Shown piece after piece: positions 47,461 through 56,188 of a DNA stretch of 58,321 bases. Below the pieces are notes generated by a model that was given only the letters and a program-made list of their open reading frames with translations, did not search any database and was not told the origin of the DNA. The translations under genes were made by a program, and so were the position numbers. Every line of letters starts with the position of its first letter. Position 1 is the first letter of the stretch. Source of the DNA: Ruminococcus sp. AF41-9 (GTDB lineage: Bacteria; Bacillota; Clostridia; Lachnospirales; Lachnospiraceae); contig NZ_QUDO01000025.1 in NCBI RefSeq assembly GCF_003477525.1, forward strand, positions 1 to 58,321, read 5' to 3'.

Positions 47461-47570
47461 AAGTATACCTCTTTTCTTTTTTTGCTTGATTATATAGCAA
47501 ATATTGGATATATACATTGAATTAAATTGTAGAAATACTGTATAATATCGTAAAAAGGAAAGAATGTGAT

Positions 47571-48512
47571 ATGAAGATGGATTATAATAAAACATATAAT
47601 AAGATACTTACAGACGAGGAGTTCATGGAAACTAAACAGCATGGAAGCAGTGATTATCCATTCCAGTATTATTATGATAATCTGGAACTGTTTGATTTTC
47701 ATTGTATTGAGTGGCACTGGCACAGAGAATTTGAGTTTTTATATGTGGAGTCCGGACAAGTTACATGCGGAATAGGAGAAAAACAGATTATATTGTCAGA
47801 AGGAGAAGCAATTTTTATTAATTCTAAAATATTGCACCGCTTTTACGCATCATCAGGTGGTATCATTCCTAACTTTGTATGTATGCCGGAATTTATTGCG
47901 CCGGAGAACAGCCTGATCTATAAGAAATATATATTGCCAATCATTTCATCGAATATATATTTCCAGCATTTTCAGACTGATGAACTATGGCAAATAAAGA
48001 TTATACAAACTATGATAAAAATAATAAAAATACAGGAGAATGAGAAAATAAGAGAACTTGCTACTTTGTCATTGATGCAGGATTTATGGCTGACTTTTTA
48101 TGAAAATGTAAAGTTATCTGATAAAGGAGATGTACAGACAGTTGATGAAGTTGCACAGAAAAGAGTACAGTTAACCATGCAATATATACATGAAAACTAT
48201 AATCGCAATTTGTCTCTGGATGAAATTGCCTCGCATATAGGAATCAGCAAAAGTACTGCACTTAATTTGTTCCACCGGTTTTTACATACTACACCGGTTA
48301 ATTATCTGATAGGATATCGACTTCAGGCAGCTTCCTGGTTATTGAAAAATACGAATAAAAAAGTAAAAACAATTGCCTATGAAAGTGGATTTCATAACGT
48401 TGATTATTTTTGCAGATTGTTTAAAAAACGTTATCATTTAACCCCATCAGAATATCGTTGCACATGTTTAAAATTGTTGTCGGCAGATCCGAGTCTTCAG
48501 ACCCATAAATAA
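47571..48512 (+). CDS. AraC family transcription regulator
   Basis: 313 aa. N-terminal cupin sensing domain (IEWHWHREFEFLYVESGQVT with the HxHxxxE-like pattern), C-terminal double HTH LSLDEIASHIGISKSTALNL and VKTIAYESGFHNVDYFCRLFKKRYHLTPSEYR. ATG 47571 after AAGGAAAG. Divergent from the MFS gene by 110 bp, very likely its sugar-responsive activator. Its stop lies in direct repeat 2, which forms its terminator. Confidence 0.92.
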   Translation: MKMDYNKTYNKILTDEEFMETKQHGSSDYPFQYYYDNLELFDFHCIEWHWHREFEFLYVESGQVTCGIGEKQIILSEGEAIFINSKILHRFYASSGGIIPNFVCMPEFIAPENSLIYKKYILPIISSNIYFQHFQTDELWQIKIIQTMIKIIKIQENEKIRELATLSLMQDLWLTFYENVKLSDKGDVQTVDEVAQKRVQLTMQYIHENYNRNLSLDEIASHIGISKSTALNLFHRFLHTTPVNYLIGYRLQAASWLLKNTNKKVKTIAYESGFHNVDYFCRLFKKRYHLTPSEYRCTCLKLLSADPSLQTHK

Positions 48513-48606
48513 AGCCGATGCGGGATTTTTGAATCCAGTATCGGCTTTGTTAATTTTGCGAAGATTTTGAAAAATTTATTTTACTGCTTCATCAGTGCTT
48601 TGATAT
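48508..48606. repeat. Direct repeat 2 and shared terminator of araC-type gene and hcp
   Basis: Contains AAAGCCGAT..ATCGGCTTT (48511-48548) with inner GGATT/AATCC, a strong bidirectional hairpin, then the last eight codons of hcp on the minus strand. About 85% identical to 46150-46248. Confidence 0.75.
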
Positions 48607-49606
48607 CTTCTTCCGGTGTGGTGATAGGTGCAATACCATAATTTTCCACAAGATAGTTCAGAATATTAGGAGACAGGAACGCTGGAAGAGAAGGACCAAG
48701 ACGGATGTTCTTGATACCTAAGTGTAAAAGTGTCAGCAGGATACAGACTGCTTTCTGTTCATACCAGGAGAGAACGAAGGAAAGCGGAAGCTCATTTACA
48801 GAACATCCAAATGCATCCGCAAGTGCCACAGCAACCTGGATTGCACCATAAGCATCATTACACTGGCCCATATCCATCAGTCTTGGCAGACCACCGATTT
48901 CTCCCAGATCCAGATCGTTGAAACGGAATTTTCCACATGCCAGGGTGAGAACGATACTGTCAGAAGGTGTCTGTTTCACGAATTCCGTATAATAGTTTCG
49001 ACCCGGTTTGGCACCATCACAGCCGGCAACCAGGAAGAAATGGCGGATAGCGCCTGATTTTACAGCTTCTACTACAGTATCTGCATGGGAGAGAATAGCT
49101 GCATGACCGAAACCAGTTGTCACTTTCGTGCCGCCGTTGATGCCTGTGCGTATCTGTTCCTCTTTGTAACCACCCAGTTCCAGTGCTTTTTCAATAACCG
49201 GTGTGAAATCTTTCTTCTCGTCGATATGAACAGCGCCTGGGAAAGCAACCACTTCTGTTGTAAATACTCTGTCAGCATAACTGCTTTTTGGCGGCATCAG
49301 ACAGTTGGTGGTGTAAAGGATCGGAGCCGGAAGATGATCAAACTCTTTCTGCTGATTCTGCCATGCAGTTCCGAAATTTCCTTTTAAGTGGGAGAATTTC
49401 TTTAAGAGTGGATAGGCATGGGCAGGGAGCATTTCACCGTGGGTATAGATGTTGATTCCTTTTCCTTCTGTCTGTTCAAGTAAAAGCTGCAGATCCTTCA
49501 GATCATGACCGGTTACTACAATAAATGGTCCTTTTTCTACAGTAAGTGTAACTGCAGTCGGTTCCGGTGTTCCGTAAGTTTCTGTATTGGATGTGATATC
49601 CATCAT
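48581..49606 (-). pseudogene. hcp: Hydroxylamine reductase / hybrid-cluster protein lacking its N-terminal domain
   Basis: 341 aa; full Hcp is about 530-550 aa. The fragment begins just before NTETYGTPEPTAV, so about 200 residues with the CxxC-type iron-sulfur cluster are missing. All hybrid-cluster ligands remain: His in VVTGHDLKDL, Glu in THGEMLPAHAYP, Cys in TTNCLMPP, VAGCDGAKPG, TLACGKFRF and MGQCNDAYG, and Glu/Lys in SWYEQKAV. The upstream DNA in the minus direction is a copy of the dispersed repeat (49628-49680), marking the breakpoint. Hcp handles NO or hydroxylamine in anaerobes; this copy lacks the electron-entry cluster and is probably inactive. Confidence 0.88.
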
Positions 49607-49627
49607 GAAAAATTGTGTATTACAGTT

Positions 49628-49680
49628 ATGTCAAGCGGATATTCGCAACCTCTGCAGGGGACTTACTTGATTCGGTTAAA
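49628..49680 (-). repeat. Dispersed repeat, short reversed copy F
   Basis: On the minus strand it reads TTTAACCGAATCAAGTAAGT then CCCCTGC, matching the left module of copy B, joined directly to TTGCGAATATCCGCTTGA, the right end of copies C and D. The AACTGC hairpin is deleted. It lies 22 bp upstream of the truncated hcp start. Confidence 0.75.
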
Positions 49681-49888
49681 CTTTCGTGTGACAAACGTAG
49701 CTGTCTGTGATATTATGAAAGTGATATAAGCGAAAATGACTTTTGCAGAAACGAAAGTATCTTTAAATTTTATTTACAAATATACTTCCTCTAATGGCTT
49801 AAAGGGAAGTTTTATGGATACGGAACGGTATGAGTACAAATGAGCAGGAAACAGTAATGTCAATGCTGTATGGACTTCAGAAGTAGGA

Positions 49889-49925
49889 GAACAGTTCGAA
49901 CATATGTATCGGCTGTTCTTTTTTT
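49889..49925 (+). terminator. Terminator-like hairpin before the hybrid kinase
   Basis: GAACAG (49889-49894) pairs with CTGTTC (49913-49918), followed by seven T bases. It follows an 18-codon frame (49830-49886, MSTNEQETVMSMLYGLQK) and may end a small transcript. The stretch 49681-49888 holds no other gene I can support. Confidence 0.6.
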
Positions 49926-49989
49926 GTTTTCAGGCATTAATGCGGTACTTGATGCGGTAGTATTTTCTATATAAGTGTTGGGAGATTAT

Positions 49990-52653
49990 ATGAAAAAGTT
50001 TAAGGCAAACGATAATAAGAGTGAAGAACATGAGATCAACTACAGACAATTCAACAAAAAGCTGGAACTGCTGAATCAGATTCTGTCTCTGATATCAGAC
50101 ATCAATCAGGCGTCGGATGAGAAAGAAGTGAAGGACTGTATCCCTGCATTGCTTCAATACACCGGTGAATACACAGATGCAGACAGGGTATATATTTTTG
50201 AACTGATGTCTGAAAAACAGGACTATTACAGCAATACCTTTGAATGGTGCAGAGAAGGGATCATCCCCCAGATTGACAATCTGATTCGTATTTCTGCCGA
50301 TAGTATGCCGGTGTGGCATGAGAAATTTCTTCGTGGAGAAACCATAATTATTCATGATCTGGAGAAAATAAGCGAAACCATGCCTTCGGAATATGACATC
50401 CTGAAGGTTCAGGATATTCATTCTCTGCTGGTTTTACCTTTGTTTGCAAATACGCAGTTGAGCGGTTTTATCGGTCTGGATAATCCGGATCTGGTTAATC
50501 CCGGTGTTTCCATATCGCTTCTTTCCAATGCAGGCGGACATCTTGCCAGTACACTGAACAATCTGCGCATGTTCAGGATGCTTGAGGAAAAACAGAAAAT
50601 ACTGGAGAGCAATCTGGAGGAACTTCAGAAGGAGAAGCATATCCTGGAAGCTCTCTGCGTAGATTATACCTCATTTTATTTATGTGATCTGGCAAATGAT
50701 ACTCTGGAAATGATCAAACAGAGCATACATTCCAATTGGGCAGAGATTGATGAGATGCCGGAGCTGAAATCCAGTTATACCTCTGGAATCAGATATTATT
50801 ATGATCATTATGTAATCCGGGAATCAGCACCGGATTTCCTCCGGAAGATGGAACGTCACGCTCTCATAGAGTATCTGCGGAATCACAAACGTTTTGCATA
50901 TCGTTATCAGTCAGTGAAAAACCATGCCGGGCATGAGTATTTTGAATTGCAGGTGATCCGTCTGGAGACAGGCAACAGGGATGATTATAAGATCATTATG
51001 GGTTTTCGCTATATTGATGATATTGTGCAGGAGGATATGAAAAAGAAGCAGCAGATGGAAGAGACTATGGCTGATCTGAAAATGAATAATGAGATCATCT
51101 CTGCAATCAGCAAAATGTACTGGATCATCTACCGGATGGATCTGCTCCATGATACCTACGAGGAGATTTCCAGCAAGGAATCCATGCACCGTCTGACCGG
51201 CAGAAGTGGAAAGATTTCTGTTCAGTTTACAAAAGCCAGAGAGAAAATCGTAGCTCCCGAATTTCAGGAAAGAATGAGAGAATTTCTGGATGCTTCCACG
51301 CTGGCAGAACGTCTGAAGAACAGAGAGGAGGTTTCCACAGAATACAGAGCCATAACCGGAGTCTGGCACCAGGCCAGATTTATTGTGAAACTGCGAAACG
51401 AAGCAGGGGAAGTGACTAATGTTCTCTATGTGACGAGAGATATTAATGACCAGAAAATATCTGAGCTGGAGAGCCGGGAAGAACTGAGAAGAACTGCTCA
51501 GGAAGCGGAGAAAGCCAATTTGGCAAAAACAGATTTCCTGAGGAGAATGAGCCATGATATCCGTACACCGATCAACGGGATCCAGGGCTGTGTGGATATT
51601 GCAGATCGTTATCCCGATGATCTGGAGCTTCAGCAGGAAGCACGTACCAAGATCAGGACTGCTTCCGGTTATCTTTTAAACCTTGTCAATGATGTGCTGG
51701 ATATGAATAAGCTGGAATCCGGCAATATACAGCTTGAGAGAAAGCACTTTAATCTGCTGGAACTTTTGCATAATACGAATGAAATCACCAGGATGCAGGC
51801 AAATGAATCCGGCGTTAATTATTATGTGGAAGATGGAGAAATCATCCATACACAGTTGTTTGGAAGTCCGGTGCATTTCCAGCAGATATTAATGAATATT
51901 GGCAGCAATGCAGTAAAATATAATCATGATGGCGGTTCTGTGACAGTTACCTGTCGTGAGGTTTCCTATACGGATACCACTGCGGAATATGAGCTGACCT
52001 GTACAGATACCGGAATCGGCATGAGTGAGGAATTTCAGAAAAAGGCATTTGAGCCTTTTGCCCAGGAAGGGCAGTCAGCCAGGACAAAATATGCAGGTAC
52101 CGGTCTGGGTCTTGCTATTGCCAGAAAACTCATAGAGCTTCAGGGAGGAACCCTTTTCTTTGAGAGTATACAGGGAAAAGGAACCAAATTTATTCTTCAT
52201 ATTCCTTTTGAAATTTCTGCTGAGGAACCGGAAAAGAAATCTCAGATGTATCAGAACTGTTCAGTGGAAGGAGTTCAGGTTCTGTTGGTGGAAGATAATG
52301 AGCTGAATATGGAAATTGCTGAGTTTCTGCTGAAAGAAGAAAAAATGATAGTGACAAAGGCATGGAATGGACGGGAAGCTGTAGAAATCTTTGAGAATTC
52401 AGAGTCCGGATACTTTGATGTGATCCTGATGGATCTGATGATGCCACAAATGGGAGGGCTGGAAGCTACCCGCAGAATCAGAAAAATGGATCGAGAGGAT
52501 GCGAAATCTATCCCTGTTTTTGCTATGACAGCCAATGCCTTTCTGGATGATATTGCACAGAGTAAAGCAGCAGGAATGAACGAACATTTTTCAAAACCTC
52601 TTCAGATGGAGAAAGTGATAGATACCATTAGATCTTATTGTACAGCCCGATGA
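49990..52653 (+). CDS. Hybrid sensor histidine kinase / response regulator
   Basis: 887-aa cytoplasmic hybrid kinase without membrane helices. I start at ATG 49990, five bases after GGGAG. N-terminal GAF-like domain (about residues 20-210), coiled coil, one or two PAS-like domains, then HisKA with phospho-acceptor His522 in FLRRMSHDIRTPINGI, ATPase domain with DTGIGM and GTGLGLAI, and a C-terminal receiver with Asp815 in ILMDLMMPQMGG. The conserved Lys is in NEHFSKPLQ. A long typical Lachnospiraceae type with no partner gene beside it. Input signal unknown. Monocistronic, ended by a strong terminator. Confidence 0.92.
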   Translation: MKKFKANDNKSEEHEINYRQFNKKLELLNQILSLISDINQASDEKEVKDCIPALLQYTGEYTDADRVYIFELMSEKQDYYSNTFEWCREGIIPQIDNLIRISADSMPVWHEKFLRGETIIIHDLEKISETMPSEYDILKVQDIHSLLVLPLFANTQLSGFIGLDNPDLVNPGVSISLLSNAGGHLASTLNNLRMFRMLEEKQKILESNLEELQKEKHILEALCVDYTSFYLCDLANDTLEMIKQSIHSNWAEIDEMPELKSSYTSGIRYYYDHYVIRESAPDFLRKMERHALIEYLRNHKRFAYRYQSVKNHAGHEYFELQVIRLETGNRDDYKIIMGFRYIDDIVQEDMKKKQQMEETMADLKMNNEIISAISKMYWIIYRMDLLHDTYEEISSKESMHRLTGRSGKISVQFTKAREKIVAPEFQERMREFLDASTLAERLKNREEVSTEYRAITGVWHQARFIVKLRNEAGEVTNVLYVTRDINDQKISELESREELRRTAQEAEKANLAKTDFLRRMSHDIRTPINGIQGCVDIADRYPDDLELQQEARTKIRTASGYLLNLVNDVLDMNKLESGNIQLERKHFNLLELLHNTNEITRMQANESGVNYYVEDGEIIHTQLFGSPVHFQQILMNIGSNAVKYNHDGGSVTVTCREVSYTDTTAEYELTCTDTGIGMSEEFQKKAFEPFAQEGQSARTKYAGTGLGLAIARKLIELQGGTLFFESIQGKGTKFILHIPFEISAEEPEKKSQMYQNCSVEGVQVLLVEDNELNMEIAEFLLKEEKMIVTKAWNGREAVEIFENSESGYFDVILMDLMMPQMGGLEATRRIRKMDREDAKSIPVFAMTANAFLDDIAQSKAAGMNEHFSKPLQMEKVIDTIRSYCTAR

Positions 52654-52701
52654 AAAACAGTTGGAAGATAACATAACGAGGAAAATTTAATGAAAATAAA
52701 T

Positions 52702-52747
52702 AAATCCGCGGATATGATTGTATAAGTTGATCATATCCGCGGATTTT
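52702..52747 (+). terminator. Terminator of the hybrid kinase gene
   Basis: AAATCCGCGGATATGAT (52702-52718) and its exact complement (52730-52746) form a 17-bp stem with an 11-base loop, ending in a T-run. Confidence 0.9.
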
Positions 52748-52881
52748 TTGTCAAAATCTATGAGCTTATATAGTATTAAAAACTATATAAACTGGTTTCT
52801 CTTGACAAGAACAAATATTGTGATATACTTTGAATATCAAAATATTTAAAATACAAACAAAATAACAGGAGAAGAATCACA

Positions 52882-53931
52882 ATGAAGAATTTCAAAATAG
52901 GAGATAAAATCACAAGAGTTCCGTTAATCCAGGGGGGAATGGGCGTTGGAATCAGTCTTGGCAGGCTTGCAGGTTCTGTTGCAAAAGCAGGAGGAGTTGG
53001 TATTATTTCCACTGCACAGATCGGCTACAGAGAAGAAGACTTCGACAGAAATCCGGCAGCAGCTAATGAACGTGCCATTGCCGGCGAAATGAAAAAAGCC
53101 CGTATGATTTCCGAAGACGGAATCATAGGATACAATATTATGGTTGCGCTGAAAGAATATGCATCTCACGTAAAGGCAGCAGTAAAAGCCGGCGCAGACA
53201 TTATTATTTCCGGTGCCGGACTTCCCACAGAACTTCCGGAATTGGTAAAAGGAAGTCTGACAAAGATCGCTCCTATTGTATCTACAGACAAATCCGCAAA
53301 AGTAATCCTGAAATACTGGGACAGAAAATACAAAAGAACTGCAGATCTGGTAGTGATCGAAGGTCCTCAGGCAGGCGGACACCTTGGTTTTCATAAAGAA
53401 GAACTGGAGAAATATACCGAAGAATCCTATAGCGAAGAAATAAAGAAAATCATCACAACAGTAAAAAGTTACGCAGAGAAATATGAGACAGAAATTCCAG
53501 TGATCGTAGCCGGTGGCATCTATAACAGAGAAGATGTCCGAAAAGTGGATAATCTTGGTGCTGATGGCATTCAGGTTGCTACCCGCTTTATCACAACGGA
53601 AGAATGTGACGCAGACATCCGCTACAAAGAAGCCCATTTAAAAGCAAAAGAATCCGACATTGCCATCGTAAAAAGCCCTGTAGGAATGCCAGGTCGTGCC
53701 ATCATGAATAAATTCATGACCCGCGTCATGAACGGCGAACAAATTCCCCACAGTCCCTGCCACGGATGCCTCGCAAAATGCAGCCCAAAAGAAATCCCCT
53801 ATTGCATCACTGACGGACTCATCAATGCAGTGAAAGGAAATATAGAAGAGGGACTTCTTTTCTGTGGCGCAAAAGCATGGAAAGCAGATCATCTGCAGAC
53901 GGTCCCGGAAGTGATCAATGACTTGTTTTGA
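52882..53931 (+). CDS. Nitronate monooxygenase (NMO/FabK-like flavoprotein)
   Basis: FMN-dependent TIM-barrel protein of 349 aa, ATG 52882 after AGGAGAAG. Opening VPLIQGGMGVGISLGRLAG, active-site ISGAGLPTELPELV, VIEGPQAGGHLGFH (family His near the flavin), VIVAGGI and GADGIQVATRF. A C-terminal Cys-containing extension (CHGCLAKC) is common in clostridial members. Oxidises toxic nitronates, or may be enoyl-ACP reductase-like; without fab genes nearby the former name is safer. Confidence 0.9.
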   Translation: MKNFKIGDKITRVPLIQGGMGVGISLGRLAGSVAKAGGVGIISTAQIGYREEDFDRNPAAANERAIAGEMKKARMISEDGIIGYNIMVALKEYASHVKAAVKAGADIIISGAGLPTELPELVKGSLTKIAPIVSTDKSAKVILKYWDRKYKRTADLVVIEGPQAGGHLGFHKEELEKYTEESYSEEIKKIITTVKSYAEKYETEIPVIVAGGIYNREDVRKVDNLGADGIQVATRFITTEECDADIRYKEAHLKAKESDIAIVKSPVGMPGRAIMNKFMTRVMNGEQIPHSPCHGCLAKCSPKEIPYCITDGLINAVKGNIEEGLLFCGAKAWKADHLQTVPEVINDLF

Positions 53932-53933
53932 GT

Positions 53934-53989
53934 AGAACTTCATGATAAACTGGGATTAAATGATGAAGGAAGTTCTTATAACTTTTTTT
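53934..53989 (+). terminator. Terminator after the nitronate monooxygenase gene
   Basis: AGAACTTCAT (53934-53943) pairs with ATGAAGGAAGTTCT (53963-53976), with a bulge, then a T-run at 53983-53989. The left part resembles repeat copy D (AGAACTTCaGGATAAACTG). Confidence 0.7.
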
Positions 53990-54006
53990 GATGGAGGTGT
54001 TCACAT

Positions 54007-55701
54007 ATGAGTCAGACAGTGTCCCTGGGAGCACAGGATTTTGCATACATCAGAGAAAACGACTGCTTTTTCGTAGATAAAACTGATTTTATCCGGGAGT
54101 GGTGGGAGAATAAAGATGCGGTTACACTGATCACACGTCCGCGCAGATTCGGAAAGACGCTGAATCTGAGTATGATGGAATGTTTTTTTTCTGTTGCATA
54201 CAAGAACAGAAATGACTTGTTTGAGGGATTATCTATCTGGAAAAAAGAAGAATATCGTAAACTTCAAGGGACATATCCGGTAATATATATGAGTTTTGCA
54301 AATATTAAAGGAAACACTTTTCAGTCTGCCAGAGAGGGGATTATACAGAGTCTTGTCAGATTGTATGGAAAATATGCACATATTCGAAATGCTGAATTTA
54401 TGTCGCAGCAGGATCAGGAATTTTTTGATTCCGTGCGTCTTGAAATGTCAGATACGACTGCTGCACTGGCTGTCAGTTCACTGTCTGACTACCTGAGCCG
54501 TTATTATGGAAAAAAAGTGCTGATTTTTCTTGATGAATACGATACTCCTTTGCAGGAGGCGTATGTAAATGGGTTCTGGAAAGAACTGGTTGACTTTATG
54601 CGGGGATTGTTTAATGCAACTTTTAAAAGCAACCCGTTTCTGGAACGCGGTCTGCTGACGGGCATTACCAGAGTCAGCAAAGAATCTATTTTTTCAGATT
54701 TAAATAATCTTACAATAGTAACGACAACATCTGAAAAATACAGTATGCAGTTTGGATTTACTCAGGATGAAGTTTCTCATGCACTTGAAGAATATGGACT
54801 GGAAGCGCAGAAAGAAAAAGTAAAATACTGGTACGATGGTTTCTCTTTTGGAAACCAGAAAGAAATGTATAACCCATGGTCCATTACCTGTTTTCTGGAA
54901 GAAAGAAAATTTAAACCATACTGGGTCAATACCAGCTCTAATGAAATGATCACTGTGCTGATCCAGAGAGGAAATACTGAGACCAAAACAATTATGGAGG
55001 AACTTCTTGAGGGAAGAGAGCTTGTAACAGAGATTGACGAGGAAATTATTTTTGAGCAGCTTGGAAAAAAGAAAAATGCAATATGGAGTCTGTTGCTTGC
55101 AAGCGGATATCTCAAAGTAGATAAAGTCTGCATGGACGAGCAGACAGACCGGTATATATATCATTTGAGTATTACTAACAGGGAAGTTCGGATGATGTTT
55201 GAAAACATGATCCGGGACTGGTTTTCAGATGAAGATGTCCTATATAACGAATTTGTCCGTGCGTTGCTGCGTGATGATGTGAAAGAAATGAATCATTATA
55301 TGAATGATATATCTATGGCAACATTCAGTTATTTCGATGTTGGCAATTCTCAAAATAATTATACATCAAAATCAGACAGACCAGAACGCTTTTATCATGG
55401 ATTTGTACTGAGACTGATTGTAGAATTGAAGGGAAGATACCACATATTTTCCAACAGAGAAAGCGGCTATGGACGCTACGATGTTATGCTGGAACCTGTT
55501 AATGACACAGATCTGGCTTTTGTCCTGGAATTTAAAACACGTGAGGAAGGGGAACAAACACTGCAAGATACCGTAGCAGCAGCTAGGAAACAGATACAGG
55601 ACAAACAGTATACCAGAGAACTGGAAACAAGAGGAATAAAGCTGGAGAGAATACGGTGTTATGGGTTTGCGTTTCAGGGGAAGAAAGTATTGATTGGATA
55701 G
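54007..55701 (+). CDS. AAA-ATPase-like / PD-(D/E)XK nuclease-like protein (DUF1703 type)
   Basis: 564 aa. N-terminal AAA-ATPase-like domain with phosphate loop RPRRFGKTLNLSM and Walker B VLIFLDEYDTPLQEAY, central region with KYWYDGFSFGNQKEMYNPWS, and C-terminal PD-(D/E)XK-like domain (GFVLRLIVELKGRYHIFSNR, GYGRYDVMLEPV, FVLEFKTREEG, with catalytic Asp and E-x-K). This two-domain family occurs in many copies in gut bacteria; its role is unproven, a mobile-element or defence link having been suggested. ATG 54007 after GGAGG. Single gene, followed by a broken regulator. Confidence 0.88.
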   Translation: MSQTVSLGAQDFAYIRENDCFFVDKTDFIREWWENKDAVTLITRPRRFGKTLNLSMMECFFSVAYKNRNDLFEGLSIWKKEEYRKLQGTYPVIYMSFANIKGNTFQSAREGIIQSLVRLYGKYAHIRNAEFMSQQDQEFFDSVRLEMSDTTAALAVSSLSDYLSRYYGKKVLIFLDEYDTPLQEAYVNGFWKELVDFMRGLFNATFKSNPFLERGLLTGITRVSKESIFSDLNNLTIVTTTSEKYSMQFGFTQDEVSHALEEYGLEAQKEKVKYWYDGFSFGNQKEMYNPWSITCFLEERKFKPYWVNTSSNEMITVLIQRGNTETKTIMEELLEGRELVTEIDEEIIFEQLGKKKNAIWSLLLASGYLKVDKVCMDEQTDRYIYHLSITNREVRMMFENMIRDWFSDEDVLYNEFVRALLRDDVKEMNHYMNDISMATFSYFDVGNSQNNYTSKSDRPERFYHGFVLRLIVELKGRYHIFSNRESGYGRYDVMLEPVNDTDLAFVLEFKTREEGEQTLQDTVAAARKQIQDKQYTRELETRGIKLERIRCYGFAFQGKKVLIG

Positions 55702-55756
55702 AAATATCGTAAAGAAATGTCTGTCTGAATAACTTTTAAAGGAAAAAGGATAAGCG

Positions 55757-56000
55757 ATGGAACTTGATCATAGAAGATGAGATACGACTGGCGGATATAT
55801 TACAGGACTGGTTTACTGATAAGGGATTTAAAGTTACAGTCTGTAATGATGGAATATCAGGTTATGAGGCTGCGTTAAAGGAATCATACGATGTAATTAT
55901 TCAGATGTAATGCTTCCCGGAATGGATGGATTTACACTGGTGAAAAAGTTAAGAGATATGAAAGTCCGAACACCTGTTATCATGCTGACTGCCAGAGTAG
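55757..56000 (+). pseudogene. Response regulator receiver fragment (frameshifted and truncated)
   Basis: ATG 55757 after AAAGGA. The receiver sequence LIIEDEIRLADILQDWFTDK..FKVTV..YDVII needs one base less near 55760, and SDVMLPGMDGFTLVKKLRDM..TPVIMLTAR needs one extra T near 55905. The reading stops being receiver-like after LTAR, where dispersed repeat copy D begins; the rest of the receiver and the DNA-binding domain are missing. Probably an OmpR-type regulator whose kinase partner has also been lost. Confidence 0.8.
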
Positions 56001-56074
56001 AACTTCAGGATAAACTGCGAAGCAGTTATTTGGTTATGAGCAAGTAGCAAAGCGGATTGCGAATATCCGCTTGA
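56001..56074 (+). repeat. Dispersed two-hairpin repeat, copy D
   Basis: CTTCAGGATAAACTGC-GAA-GCAGTTATT, the linker TTGGTTATGAGCAAGTAGC identical to copy B, and AAGCGGATTGCGAATATCCGCTTGA as in copy C. It begins where the response regulator fragment ends. Confidence 0.8.
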
Positions 56075-56075
56075 C

Positions 56076-56167
56076 GGGGCGAACGTTTCGATAGGATATC
56101 TCCTAAGCAGATAAGGTAAATAATCAAAATCTGCTTAGAAGGTATCTTATCAGTTAATGTTTGCCCC
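56076..56167 (-). terminator. Long hairpin ending the MarR-MATE operon
   Basis: GGGGCGAAC pairs with GTTTGCCCC at the outer ends; inside, CTAAGCAGAT pairs with ATCTGCTTAG and GGATATC-like with GGTATC. It lies 22 bp after the MATE stop on the minus strand and may end transcription there. Confidence 0.65.
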
Positions 56168-56188
56168 TTATTGTAAGTTATAAATTAT

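Noticed and set aside
49830..49886. 18-codon frame before the hybrid kinase
   Set aside because: It precedes a terminator-like hairpin but lacks a convincing ribosome site; reported only in the terminator entry.
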